This document shows, piece by piece, positions 42,692 through 51,899 of a stretch of DNA of 64,000 nucleotides. This DNA is from Pseudomonas putida (GTDB lineage Bacteria; Pseudomonadota; Gammaproteobacteria; Pseudomonadales; Pseudomonadaceae). The notes below the pieces were generated by a model. The model had not been told where the DNA came from and made no database searches. It saw only the letters and a program-made list of their open reading frames with translations. The stretch is from the NCBI RefSeq assembly GCF_005080685.1, contig NZ_CP039371.1:310001-374000 (forward strand). The letters are read 5' to 3'. Made by a program: the position numbers and the translations under genes. Positions within the stretch are counted from its first letter, which is position 1. Each line of letters begins with the position of its first letter.

Positions 42692-43981
42692 ATGTTGAAA
42701 ACCAGGATCAGCCTGGTCGCTCTGGCGATGATCGCCGCGACCCAGGCACAGGCCAACGACCAGGCCGAAAGCAAGGGCTTCATCGAAGACAGCCATGCCA
42801 ACCTGTTGCTGCGCAACGCGTACATGAACCGCGACAAGAAGCACGGCACCAACGACCAGAGCGAGTGGGGCCAGGCCTTCATCGGCAAGTTCGAGTCCGG
42901 CTTCACCCAGGGCACCGTCGGCGTGGGCGTCGACGCCTTCGGCCTGTATGCACTGCGTCTGGATGGTGGCAAGGGCCGTAACGGCGCTGCCGGCATCGAC
43001 TTCTTCAAGGCCAGCGATACCGATCCGGCCAACTCCCCGCACAACCTGGCCCGTGGCGGCGCCGCCATCAAGTTCCGTGTTTCCAACACGGTGCTCAAGT
43101 ACGGCGACATGATGCCCGAGCTGCCAGTGCTGCAGTACGACGACAGCCGCCTGCTGCCTGAGAGCTACACCGGTACCTTCATCACCTCCAAGGAGATCGA
43201 AGGCCTGGTGGTGAACGCCGGTCACTTCACCCAGCAAGCGCGCAAGAGCGCCGAAGGTCGTGACAGCGGCCACCTGAAGTCGATCGACGTCTTCGGCGGT
43301 AGCTACAAGTTCACCGATAACTTCACCGCTTCCCTGTACACGTCCGATGTCCAGGACGTCATGAAGAAGCACTACCTGGGCCTGAACTACGTCTACCCGA
43401 TCTCGGCAGACCAGTCCCTGACCCTGGACTTCAACGGCTACAAGTCGGACATCGACAAGAAGTACGTCGACCGTGCCGACCTGACCGGCGACGACAACAC
43501 CATCTGGAGCCTGGCGGCCACCTACGCCTTCGGCCCGCACTCGGTGACCATCGCCCACCAGCGCAGCACCGGCAGTACCGGCTACCAGTACGGCTGGTAC
43601 CAGGACCGCGGCGGCGTGGGTGACGGTGGTTCGACCATCTACCTGGCCAACTCCTACTGGTCCGACTTCAACGCCGAGGACGAGCGCTCCTGGCAGATCG
43701 CCTACCGCCTGGACTTCGGCGCCTACGGCGTACCGGGCCTGAGCTACAAGATCGCCTACGTGCGGGGTGACAACATCAACACCCACGGCTTCGGCGAAGG
43801 TACCGAGCGCGAGATCTTCAACCAGCTGCAATACGTGGTTCAAGACGGCCCGGCCAAGGACCTGTCGGTCAAACTGCGTGGCTCGTGGCTGCGTACCTCG
43901 GAGAGCGTTCGCCAGAACGGCTACTTCGACGACGGTAACGAAGTTCGCGTGTTCGTCGAATACCCGATCAGCTTTTTCTGA
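42692..43981 (+). CDS. OprD-family outer-membrane porin (OprE-like)
   Basis: 429 residues. Signal peptide MLKTRISLVALAMIAATQAQA, then the OprD start (KGFIEDSHANLLLRNAYMNRD), repeated amphipathic strands and a C-terminal Phe (YPISFF) as required for BAM insertion. An AAGGAAAAAAA ribosome site precedes the ATG. The pairing with aguA upstream matches P. aeruginosa aguA-oprE (PA0292-PA0291), so OprE-like is the best guess; the substrate is unknown. Confidence 0.9.
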   Translation: MLKTRISLVALAMIAATQAQANDQAESKGFIEDSHANLLLRNAYMNRDKKHGTNDQSEWGQAFIGKFESGFTQGTVGVGVDAFGLYALRLDGGKGRNGAAGIDFFKASDTDPANSPHNLARGGAAIKFRVSNTVLKYGDMMPELPVLQYDDSRLLPESYTGTFITSKEIEGLVVNAGHFTQQARKSAEGRDSGHLKSIDVFGGSYKFTDNFTASLYTSDVQDVMKKHYLGLNYVYPISADQSLTLDFNGYKSDIDKKYVDRADLTGDDNTIWSLAATYAFGPHSVTIAHQRSTGSTGYQYGWYQDRGGVGDGGSTIYLANSYWSDFNAEDERSWQIAYRLDFGAYGVPGLSYKIAYVRGDNINTHGFGEGTEREIFNQLQYVVQDGPAKDLSVKLRGSWLRTSESVRQNGYFDDGNEVRVFVEYPISFF

Positions 43982-43997
43982 TCGAATCGGCGTCTGC

Positions 43998-44026
43998 AAC
44001 AGCCCCGGCCTATGCCGGGGCTGTTT
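43998..44026 (+). terminator. Terminator of the OprE-like porin
   Basis: A perfect 12-bp stem AACAGCCCCGGC / GCCGGGGCTGTT with loop CTAT, 16 bp after the stop, followed by T. Its right half is duplicated at 44218-44237. Confidence 0.9.
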
Positions 44027-44237
44027 ACTTAAGAATGCCGGGGCTGCTGCGCAGCCCATCGCGACACAAGGCCGCTCCCACAATGACCGTGAAAGCCCCC
44101 ATCTACAGGGCAAACACGGACAATGTGGGAGCGGCCTTGCCGGAGCGCCGGACCGGTCGGATGGGCCGCAAGGCGGCCCCAATGCCGGCGATGCAGAGCT
44201 TAAGTGAACAGCATTACGGCCTATGCCGGGGCTGTTT
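44007..44237. repeat. REPIN bounded by a duplicated half-terminator
   Basis: The 20-bp sequence GGCCTATGCCGGGGCTGTTT occurs at 44007-44026 and again at 44218-44237. Between them lie inverted REPs: GGCCGCTCCCACAATGACCG near 44069 and TGTGGGAGCGGCC near 44124, plus further short inverted pieces (GGGGCTGCTGCGCAGCCC). The pattern looks like an insertion of REP DNA that duplicated the terminator half. Confidence 0.7.
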
Positions 44238-45885
44238 CTTTCCGGCGTATCACGGCCACCGCCTGCGCCACCTCACCGGTTTCCGGAGCGAAGCTGTCGC
44301 TGCGCGCCATCCGCCACATCCGTGCATAGAACTCGCTTTCGATCGAGCCGCTGAGCAGTTCACCCGGCTTGAGGAACTGGTGCAGGTCGCAGAACTGGCG
44401 GATCTCGCTGCTGCTGATGCGCCGCGCCAGGTGCTTGGGCTTGAGCTCCGACGGATGCTCCAGGCCGGCAGCCGCGAGCATCTCGGCCAGGGCATGCAAA
44501 GTGTTGCGGTGGAAGCTCGCCACGCGCTCGGCCTTGTCCGGTACCACCAGCGCCCGCTGGCGCAGTGGGTCTTGCGTCGCCACGCCGGTCGGGCATTTGT
44601 TGGTATGGCAGCTCTGCGATTGGATGCAGCCGATGGCGAACATGAAGCCGCGCGCCGAGTTGACCCAGTCGGCACCGATGGCCAGCGCGCTGGCGATGTC
44701 GAAGGCACTGACCAGCTTGCCCGCCGCACCGATGCGAATGTGCTGGCGCAGGTTCAGGCCGACCAGGGTGTTGTGCACGAACATCAGGCCTTCGCGCATC
44801 GGCACGCCCATGTTGTCGCTGAACTCGCGGGGTGCGGCGCCGGTGCCGCCTTCCTTGCCATCGACGACGATGAAGTCCGGGGTGATGCCGGTGGCCAGCA
44901 TGGCCTTGGCGATGCCCATGAACTCCCACGGGTGACCCAGGCAGAACTTGAACCCCACGGGCTTGCCGCCGGACAGTTCGCGCAGCCTGGCGACGAATTT
45001 GAGCAGCTCGACGGGTGTACGGAAGGCACTGTGCGCGGCCGGCGAGATACAGTCCTCGCCTACCCGCACCCCGCGGGTGGCGGCGATTTCCGGGCTGACC
45101 TTGTGCGCCGGCAAGATGCCGCCGTGACCGGGCTTGGCGCCCTGGCTGAGCTTGATCTCGATCATCTTCACCTGAGCCGCCTGGGCTTGTTCGGCAAAGC
45201 GCTGCGGGTCGAAGCCGCCATCATCGTCACGGCAGCCGAAGTAGCCGCTGCCGATCTCCCAGATCAGGTCGCCGCCATGCTCGCGGTGGTAGGGGCTGAT
45301 GCTGCCTTCGCCGGTGTCGTGGGCGAAGCGGCCCAGGCGTGCGCCCTGGTTCAGCGCGGCGATGGCATTGGCGCTGAGGGCGCCGAAGCTCATCGCCGAG
45401 ATGTTGAAGATCGACGCCGAGTAAGGGTGGCGGCACTGCGGCCCGCCAATGGTGATGCGAAACGAGGCGGGGTCGGGGGTGGGTGCCGGCAGCATCGAGT
45501 GGCTGATGAATTCGAACCCGGGCTTGTAGGCATCGTTGAGCGTGCCGAAGGCCTTCTCGGCGCTTTCGTTCTTGGCCCGGGCATACACCAGCGAGCGTTG
45601 CGAGCGGGAGAACGGCAGCTTTTCATCGTCGCCTTCGATCAGGTACTGGCGGATTTCCGGGCGAATGGTCTCGATCAAGTAGCGGATATTGCCCAGGATC
45701 GGGTAGTTGCGGCGTACCGCATGGTGGCTTTGGCGCAGGTCATTGAGGCCGACCAGGCTGAGCAGGGCGGTGGCCAGGGTGAATGGCCAGAGCCAGGGGT
45801 GCAGGGGTAGCAGCGGCAGGCTGGCGAAGGTGAAGATCAGGCAGGTGGCCAGGCAGGCGTAGCGGCTGGGTAGGGAATGCTTCAT
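44221..45885 (-). CDS. Membrane-anchored FMN-binding glutamate-synthase-like protein
   Basis: 554 residues. Two N-terminal hydrophobic helices (about 8-22 and 30-45) are followed by the FMN-binding domain of the glutamate synthase large subunit (PYSASIFNISAMSFGALSANAIAALN, GEGSISPYHREHGGDLIWEIGSGYFGCR, IEIKLSQGAKPGHGG). The 3Fe-4S cluster cysteines are in CIQSQSCHTNKCPTGVATQD. It lacks the amidotransferase domain, so the reaction is not classical GOGAT and the substrate is unknown. The last residues (ETAPA) are encoded by the duplicated terminator half. Confidence 0.88.
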   Translation of the reverse strand: MKHSLPSRYACLATCLIFTFASLPLLPLHPWLWPFTLATALLSLVGLNDLRQSHHAVRRNYPILGNIRYLIETIRPEIRQYLIEGDDEKLPFSRSQRSLVYARAKNESAEKAFGTLNDAYKPGFEFISHSMLPAPTPDPASFRITIGGPQCRHPYSASIFNISAMSFGALSANAIAALNQGARLGRFAHDTGEGSISPYHREHGGDLIWEIGSGYFGCRDDDGGFDPQRFAEQAQAAQVKMIEIKLSQGAKPGHGGILPAHKVSPEIAATRGVRVGEDCISPAAHSAFRTPVELLKFVARLRELSGGKPVGFKFCLGHPWEFMGIAKAMLATGITPDFIVVDGKEGGTGAAPREFSDNMGVPMREGLMFVHNTLVGLNLRQHIRIGAAGKLVSAFDIASALAIGADWVNSARGFMFAIGCIQSQSCHTNKCPTGVATQDPLRQRALVVPDKAERVASFHRNTLHALAEMLAAAGLEHPSELKPKHLARRISSSEIRQFCDLHQFLKPGELLSGSIESEFYARMWRMARSDSFAPETGEVAQAVAVIRRKETAPA

Positions 45886-45999
45886 AGGTTCATCACGGTC
45901 TGTATGACCGGGCCTAGGATAGGCAAAGGCGACGAGCGGAAAACCCGGGCAAACGGTAAAAGACTGTTACCTGTTCAGGGGGGAGGGCGTGTGTGCGGT

Positions 46000-46030
46000 G
46001 GCCCCATCGCTGGCAAGCGAGCCCCTACAA
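46000..46030. repeat. Single REP-like sequence
   Basis: GGCCCCATCGCTGGCAAGCG continuing to 46030 is a solitary REP overlapping the last codons of the sensor-kinase gene. Confidence 0.65.
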
Positions 46031-47392
46031 GGGCAACAGCACGCTGGCGCGCAACCCACCGCCTTCGCGGTTCAGCAGTACCAGTTCACCGCCATGGCTG
46101 GTAGCGATGCGCAGGGCGATGCTCAGCCCCAGCCCATAGCCGCCGGAGGTCTGGTTGCGCGAACCTTCGCCGCGCACGAACGGGTCGGTAATGGTCGCCA
46201 ACATCGCCGGCGCAATGCCGGGGCCGCGATCATCGACATGGATCAGCACCGCCGTGGCGGTCTTTTCCAGGCTGACCGAGACCTCCCTGGCATAGCGCAA
46301 GGCATTGACCAGCAGGTTCTGCAGGCAGCGTTGCAGCAACAGGGCGTCGGCCTGCAGGCTGCCGACCTGGCCATGGATCGGCAGCGGCTCGTCGACGCCG
46401 GCCAGGTCGGCGCACAGCCGCGCCACCAGGCGATCGAGGTTGACCTGTTGCAGGTTCTGCTGCTCGCCGGCGCGCAGGTAGTCCAGCACCTGGCCGATCA
46501 TGTCGTCCATCTGCGTGATGTTCTGTCGCAGCCGTTCGCGCTGCTCGTCGTCCTGCAGGCGCTCCAGTCGCAGGCGCATGCGTGTCAGCGGCGTGCGCAG
46601 ATCGTGGGATACCGCGGCGAGGAAGTAGGCCTTGTCGTTGACCATGGCGATCAGGCGTTGCTGCATGGCGTTGAAGGCCATGGCTGCCTGGCGAACTTCC
46701 TGTGGGCCATCCAGGGCCAGCGGCGGTTGTTCGAGGTTGCTGCCCAGGCCGCGTGCGGCATCGGCCAGGCGCCGTAGCGGGCGCAGGCACAGGCGTACCG
46801 CCACCAGGCAGACCAGTAGCACCGCGACGATGCGCAGCGCGTACACCCGCAACAGGTAATCGCTGATCAGCACCCAGGCCGATTCGCCGCTCCAGCCTTG
46901 CAGCTCCTGACCGTCGATGGTCAGCCAGTGACCATCGGCCAGGGGCACGGCGAACGCGATATGGGCCTGGGCGGTGCGCAGGCCGAACAGGCTCCGCCAG
47001 ACGATTGGCTGTCCTAGCTCATCGGTCAGTTGCACGTTCAGCAGGCGCACGGGTTGCTCATGCCCCAACTCGTAGTCGAGCGCTTGGCGCAGCAGCAGTT
47101 CGACCCGGCGCCGCCCGCGCCGCTCGTCGTGCTCGACCGCCGGCAGGGCCTCGGCGCAGCGCAGCCGATAGTGCGCTGGAATCTGCAGGCTGCCGGCGTG
47201 GCAATCGGCCTTGGCGATCAACGGCGCACTGCGCGCCGCGATCAGCCGCACCGGAGCCTCCAGCACCTGGGCGAAACGCACATCGAACCAGATGCTGCTC
47301 GACATCAGCTGGATGACCAGGGTGCCGCTGACCATGATCAGCAGCAACTGGCCGAACAGCGTGCGCGGCCACAACCGCCGCAGCAAGCGCAT
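46025..47392 (-). CDS. Sensor histidine kinase of a TonB-receptor-linked two-component system
   Basis: 455 residues. TM1 near 13-33 (LFGQLLLIMVSGTLVIQLMSS), a periplasmic domain to ~185, TM2 near 188-208 (ALRIVAVLLVCLVAVRLCLR), HAMP, H-box AAVSHDLRTPLTRMRLRLERL, N-box LLVNALRYAREV, G-boxes DDRGPGIA and GYGLGLSIA. It lies 1 bp after its regulator gene. The pair is divergent from a siderophore receptor, like PfeRS-PfeA and PirRS-PirA, so it may sense a ferric siderophore (inference). Confidence 0.9.
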   Translation of the reverse strand: MRLLRRLWPRTLFGQLLLIMVSGTLVIQLMSSSIWFDVRFAQVLEAPVRLIAARSAPLIAKADCHAGSLQIPAHYRLRCAEALPAVEHDERRGRRRVELLLRQALDYELGHEQPVRLLNVQLTDELGQPIVWRSLFGLRTAQAHIAFAVPLADGHWLTIDGQELQGWSGESAWVLISDYLLRVYALRIVAVLLVCLVAVRLCLRPLRRLADAARGLGSNLEQPPLALDGPQEVRQAAMAFNAMQQRLIAMVNDKAYFLAAVSHDLRTPLTRMRLRLERLQDDEQRERLRQNITQMDDMIGQVLDYLRAGEQQNLQQVNLDRLVARLCADLAGVDEPLPIHGQVGSLQADALLLQRCLQNLLVNALRYAREVSVSLEKTATAVLIHVDDRGPGIAPAMLATITDPFVRGEGSRNQTSGGYGLGLSIALRIATSHGGELVLLNREGGGLRASVLLPL

Positions 47393-47393
47393 T

Positions 47394-48113
47394 TCAGGCG
47401 TGCGCCTCGGCCTGGCCGAGGGTCAGCAGGTAGCCTTCGTTGCGGATGGTGAGGATCTGCGCGCTGGCTGCCGGGGCGCGGCGCAGGTGCTGGCGCAGGC
47501 GGCTGATGCACATGTCCACCGAGCGGTCGTCGGGGAGGTGATCGCGGCCAAAGGCGCTGCGCGTCAGCAGGTCGCGGGACACCACGCGTTCATTGGCTTC
47601 GAGCAACTCGTGCAACACGCGAAAATCGGAGCGGGGCAGGGTGTGGACCGTGGCATCCGGGCAGGTCAGCAGACGCTTGACCGGGTCGAGGCGAAAACCG
47701 GCGAACTCCAGCGCCTGCCCCGCAGCTTCTGGCGAGGCCGCCTCCAGGCGTTGCGGACGTCGCAGCACGGCCTTGATCCGGGCAATCAACTCGCGTGGCT
47801 CGAAGGGTTTGGCCAGGTAATCGTCGGCGCCCACCTCAAGGCCGATGATGCGGTCGAAGGTGCTGCCCTTGGCCGACAGCATGATCACCGCCAGCCCAGG
47901 CATCGCCTGCAAGTGCCGGCACAGGCTGAGGCCATCCTCGCCGGGCAGCATGAGGTCGAGCACCACCAGGTCGACCTTGTGCCGCGCCAGTTGCTCACGC
48001 ATGCCATCGCCATCGGCCGCTGCCAGCACGGCGTAGCCGGCATCGGTCAGGTAATCGCAGAGAAGTTCGCGAATCTCGTCGTCATCGTCGACGACCAGCA
48101 GGGTAGTGCTCAT
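47394..48113 (-). CDS. OmpR/PhoB-family response regulator
   Basis: 239 residues. Receiver (LLVVDDDDEIRELL, acceptor [12 protein letters not shown], lysine LAKPFEPREL) and winged-helix domain (TLPRSDFRVLHELLEANERVVS ... DRSVDMCISRLRQHLR). Start ATG 48113. It is separated from the TonB receptor gene by a ~140-bp shared promoter region and probably controls it. Confidence 0.93.
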   Translation of the reverse strand: MSTTLLVVDDDDEIRELLCDYLTDAGYAVLAAADGDGMREQLARHKVDLVVLDLMLPGEDGLSLCRHLQAMPGLAVIMLSAKGSTFDRIIGLEVGADDYLAKPFEPRELIARIKAVLRRPQRLEAASPEAAGQALEFAGFRLDPVKRLLTCPDATVHTLPRSDFRVLHELLEANERVVSRDLLTRSAFGRDHLPDDRSVDMCISRLRQHLRRAPAASAQILTIRNEGYLLTLGQAEAHA

Positions 48114-48253
48114 GGGGAAAAACACCTGTTCGGGGAGGGCCGGCGGCGCTCATTACGTTCAGTTACATCCCCGTACAAGCCGGGCATGGAGCCCAAGGGG
48201 CCAATCCCTAGAATCGTAACAAAAAATCATCTGCGAATACGAAGTCTTCCCAA

Positions 48254-50551
48254 ATGAAACCTCAAAGCATCCTTCACCACGCTCAGCTCCACACCTGCGG
48301 CGCCAGCCGTCTCAACCCACTTGCCTTGTGCATCGCACTGACCCTGAGCGCTGGCGCCATGGCTGCAGATGGCCAACCGCTGGAACTCGACGCCACACAG
48401 ATCGAGGACAGCGCCTTGCTGCCCGCAGACGATGCCGGCCAGCTCGGCTACACGGTCGAGAACAGCCGCAGTTCCACCGGCCTCACGCTGACGCCTCGGC
48501 AGACCCCGCAGTCGATCACCACCATCACCCGCCAGCAGATGGACGACCGCGACGTGCGCACCATCGAGCAGGCGCTCGATACCACCCCCGGCGTGAGCAG
48601 CAGCAAGTCGGAAGTGGGCGGGCGCACCGACTTCCGCGCCCGTGGCTATTCGATCAGCAACTGGAAGGTCGACGGCCTGCAGTTCCAGGGCGGTTCCGAC
48701 TTCAGCGGTGGCGGCAATGCGCTGAACATGGACCTGTACGAGCGCATCGACATCGTGCGTGGCGCCAACGGCCTGCTCGGGGGCACCGGCGACCCATCGG
48801 CCACCGTCAACCTGATCCGCAAGGCCCCGACCAGAACCTTCGGTGGCAGCGCCTATGCCACCTACGGCAGCTGGGACAAACGCCGTCTGGGCGCCGATCT
48901 CAACCTGCCGCTGTCCGAGGATGGCCGCCTGCGCTCACGCTTCGTGATGACCCAGCAGGACGCCAACTCGTTCCGCGACAACCAGTCCGAGCGTTCGCGC
49001 GCGGCCCTGGCCAACTTCGAGTTCGACCTGGACGATGCCACCACGCTGGGTGCCGGCTACCAGTACGAATACAACAAGGTGGTCGGTGGCGGCTGGGGCG
49101 CCAACATCCCCATCTGGTACCGCGATGGCAGCAAGACCGACCTGCCGCGCAGCACCAACCTGGTGCCGAGTTGGAGCTTTGGCGAATACACCACGCGCAC
49201 CGCCTTCGGCTCGCTGGAGCATCGCTTCGACAACGACTGGACCCTCGACCTCAAGGCCGCGCAAAGCACTGCCGAAGTCCTCAACCATCGTGGCCTGGCC
49301 AAGGTCAACTCGGCGGGCCGTGGCAGCTACGGCGGCTACTGGGATCAGGATGGCAGCGGCGCAGTGCTCAACGGCTTGCACAGCTCCACCGACACCACCC
49401 AGCAGTCCGCGCAGATCGACCTCTCTGGCCCGTTCCAGCTGTTCGGCCGCACCCACCAGGCGATGGTCGGCTACAACGACAGCCGTACCGTGGCCTGGTC
49501 GCCGGAGTACAGCTGCACCATGGTCAGCGCCGACAGCGTCAGCGCGCCGTCGGTAGGTTGTCAGTTCCGCGCCAACAACGGCTTCCCGTTGACCAACTGG
49601 CACAACGGCGTGGACAGCGACTACGACATCCTCGCCTCGCGCACCGGCCGCCACAGCAAGACCACCACGCGCCTGCAAGGCATGTATGCCGCCACCCGCC
49701 TGAGCATCACCGACCCGTTCTCGGTGATCGTCGGCATGCGCACCACTGATTACTCCGCGACCACCCGCAACGTCAGTGGCGTGCGCAGCAACCAGCAGAA
49801 CAGCGGCATCGTCACCCCGTACCTGGGCGCGGTGTATGACCTCAACGACACCTACTCGCTGTACGCCAGCTACACCGACATCTTCAATCCGCAAACCGCC
49901 GAGACCGCCAGCGGTACCAAGGTCGAGCCGATCCGTGGCCAAAGCTACGAAACCGGTATCAAGGGGGCGTGGCTGGACGGGCGGCTGAATGCATCGGCGG
50001 CGTACTTCCGCACCAAGCAGGAGAACAAGGCGGTACTCGACGACGGCCTGACCACCCCGACCGGTGGCGATGCCTACAAGGCCGGCACCGGTCAGGAAAC
50101 CGATGGTATCGACCTGGAGATCGCCGGTGCGCTGACCCCGAACTGGAACGTCTACGCCGGCTACACCTACCTGCACTTCCGCCGCGTGGACAGCGACGGC
50201 CGCAGCGACCCGTCGCACCTGTTCAAGGCCTCGACCACCTACCGCCTGTCCGGCCCGCTCGATCGCCTGACCCTGGGGGCGGGCGTCAAGGCGCAGAGCA
50301 ATATCCGCGCGATTTCCAGCCCTGCTGGGCAACCGGTCAATGGGGTGAGTGCGGGGGCTACGGACGTGAACTGGTCGGGCTACGCGATCTGGAACGCCAT
50401 GGCCAAGTACCAGCTGACGGACGACACGGCGGTGAGCCTGAATGTCGACAACCTGTTCGACAAGCACTACTACACCCAGTACGGGTTCTATGCGGGGGCG
50501 ATCTATGGCGATCCGAGGAACATGTCGCTGACCGTGAGCACGGCGTTCTGA
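48254..50551 (+). CDS. TonB-dependent ferric-siderophore receptor
   Basis: 765 residues. The signal region is long (the hydrophobic part is LNPLALCIALTLSAGAMA). The plug domain (TLTPRQTPQSITTITRQQMDDRDVRTIEQALDTTPGV, FRARGYSISNWKVDGLQ) is followed by a 22-strand barrel with C-terminal Phe (MSLTVSTAF). The N-terminal extension after the signal is only ~30 residues, too short for an STN signalling domain, so transcription is likely controlled by the adjacent two-component pair rather than an ECF/anti-sigma route. The siderophore is unidentified. Confidence 0.93.
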   Translation: MKPQSILHHAQLHTCGASRLNPLALCIALTLSAGAMAADGQPLELDATQIEDSALLPADDAGQLGYTVENSRSSTGLTLTPRQTPQSITTITRQQMDDRDVRTIEQALDTTPGVSSSKSEVGGRTDFRARGYSISNWKVDGLQFQGGSDFSGGGNALNMDLYERIDIVRGANGLLGGTGDPSATVNLIRKAPTRTFGGSAYATYGSWDKRRLGADLNLPLSEDGRLRSRFVMTQQDANSFRDNQSERSRAALANFEFDLDDATTLGAGYQYEYNKVVGGGWGANIPIWYRDGSKTDLPRSTNLVPSWSFGEYTTRTAFGSLEHRFDNDWTLDLKAAQSTAEVLNHRGLAKVNSAGRGSYGGYWDQDGSGAVLNGLHSSTDTTQQSAQIDLSGPFQLFGRTHQAMVGYNDSRTVAWSPEYSCTMVSADSVSAPSVGCQFRANNGFPLTNWHNGVDSDYDILASRTGRHSKTTTRLQGMYAATRLSITDPFSVIVGMRTTDYSATTRNVSGVRSNQQNSGIVTPYLGAVYDLNDTYSLYASYTDIFNPQTAETASGTKVEPIRGQSYETGIKGAWLDGRLNASAAYFRTKQENKAVLDDGLTTPTGGDAYKAGTGQETDGIDLEIAGALTPNWNVYAGYTYLHFRRVDSDGRSDPSHLFKASTTYRLSGPLDRLTLGAGVKAQSNIRAISSPAGQPVNGVSAGATDVNWSGYAIWNAMAKYQLTDDTAVSLNVDNLFDKHYYTQYGFYAGAIYGDPRNMSLTVSTAF

Positions 50552-50556
50552 ATGCT

Positions 50557-50583
50557 ACAAAGGCTCGCTTTGCGGGCCTTTGT
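50557..50583 (+). terminator. Terminator of the TonB receptor gene
   Basis: Stem ACAAAGGC / GCCTTTGT with an 11-nt loop, 6 bp after the stop. Confidence 0.75.
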
Positions 50584-50599
50584 ATCGATGGCTGGATCA

Positions 50600-51238
50600 T
50601 CAGCGGTGGCCGACGTCACGCTGCGTCGAAAGCTCGGGATATCCACTGGGGAGGTGATGGGCGTCTGCAAAATGACGGGTCTGCAATTCGAGCACCATTC
50701 CCATCACATGGCCTACGGGTTCAGCGACGCCCCAGGTCACTGCAACTTTATCGTATTCATTAAGTGCCTTGGCGCGCTGAACCAGCCTGTCATTCAAGTT
50801 GCGGGTCAAATCTTGCCATTTTGTAACCAGCATTTTCATTTGCTCAGCTTGCTCTGGCCTCATGCAGGGGAATCGGCGAAGTCGATCGACCAGGTACATC
50901 AATCTGCGTTTTCTGACCGGCGCGACACCGGGGGAACTCAGGCGATGTTCCAACGATTCGCGCATGTCCTCGTTTCTGTACCAGAACAACAGCGCAAAGG
51001 TTTCGGCAACTGTCTTGTCCACTTTTCCCAAGGGCATTTTGGTTGCCTGCACGACCAGATAGTCGAGCGCTTGGCGCACGTGTTCGTCATAAACACAGGC
51101 GTCAGGCGATACGAGCGCCCATAGCTTGGTCAGCCGGGCGTCGAATTGAGCACCCAATTCCTCTTTGCCTGGTGCTTGATTTACATCCGCAGCCAGACGG
51201 TGGGCGGGCTTGTCAGCTTTTTTTTTCTCGTGCTTCAT
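50600..51238 (-). CDS. Unknown helical protein coupled to a nucleotidyltransferase
   Basis: 212 residues, strongly charged and mostly helical, with no signal or TM segment. The N-terminus is very basic (MKHEKKKADKPAHRLAAD); W and R/K-rich helices follow (FALLFWYRNEDMRESLEHRL, MYLVDRLRRFPCMRPEQAEQMKMLVTKWQDL). No family recognised. Its ATG lies 26 bp inside the upstream nucleotidyltransferase gene, so the two are one operon. It may be the partner (toxin, antitoxin or effector) of that enzyme. Confidence 0.75.
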   Translation of the reverse strand: MKHEKKKADKPAHRLAADVNQAPGKEELGAQFDARLTKLWALVSPDACVYDEHVRQALDYLVVQATKMPLGKVDKTVAETFALLFWYRNEDMRESLEHRLSSPGVAPVRKRRLMYLVDRLRRFPCMRPEQAEQMKMLVTKWQDLTRNLNDRLVQRAKALNEYDKVAVTWGVAEPVGHVMGMVLELQTRHFADAHHLPSGYPELSTQRDVGHR

Positions 51239-51794
51239 CGAGAACCAACCTCAGGCAACTGGTTACGGTGCCTTTGTCACAGGGGTAGTAGTCAATTGCT
51301 TCTCTCGCAAGGCTATCAAATTCAGCAAGGTCAAGATTGCCTGCGCCGATGAGTAGATGGATGTCTTCCTGATCGCGTTGGGTGAATCTTCCAAGTTTGG
51401 AGATGGCGAGATCGATTGGGTGAGCAATGAAAACCTGCATTGGAGAGGCTTGATGATCCGCAAGGGGGATAGCCCGGTCCTCATAATCCTCATGCAAGGG
51501 GCATAGTGAATTGTTGAACTGTTGGTTGAACACAACGGACAGATCAAGACCGTTCTGTTCGTAATCTTCAGGCGCGGTGTAAACCGCCCGGATCTCGTCT
51601 CTGAGCAGTTTCTCGCTGGCTTTCACTTCCGCATCAACATCAGCGCTGCCCCGGGCGTTTGTCAGTATGTGCAAGGCACATCCTCCAAACACATAGATTT
51701 TCACGGTCCCTGGAGGACGGCTTTTCAGCAACGGCAGGGCACGGTCGAAAAGGGTGCGTACTGCTAGGGCCAGGGGGGTGTCGAGATGCAGCAT
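51213..51794 (-). CDS. DUF6036-like nucleotidyltransferase
   Basis: 193 residues. The nucleotidyltransferase-fold motif is IYVFGGCALHILTNARGSADVDAEV (GG...DxD), as in DUF6036/AbiEii-type proteins; the second half has AHPIDLAISKLGRFTQRDQEDIHLL, which carries the conserved K and D/E pattern of that group. The start at 51794 was chosen because AAGGAG lies 8 bases upstream. Nucleotidyltransferases of this class act as toxins that modify tRNA or proteins in abortive-infection systems; that role is inferred, not shown. Confidence 0.8.
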   Translation of the reverse strand: MLHLDTPLALAVRTLFDRALPLLKSRPPGTVKIYVFGGCALHILTNARGSADVDAEVKASEKLLRDEIRAVYTAPEDYEQNGLDLSVVFNQQFNNSLCPLHEDYEDRAIPLADHQASPMQVFIAHPIDLAISKLGRFTQRDQEDIHLLIGAGNLDLAEFDSLAREAIDYYPCDKGTVTSCLRLVLDEAREKKS

Positions 51795-51899
51795 CAGGCA
51801 GCTCCTTGGGCTTGATAGCACTCAGTCTATCCAAGCAAGGTCGCGAAACTGTTTCGATGAAACATTGCCTTGTAATATGCCTTTCCAAGAGGCCTGCAC

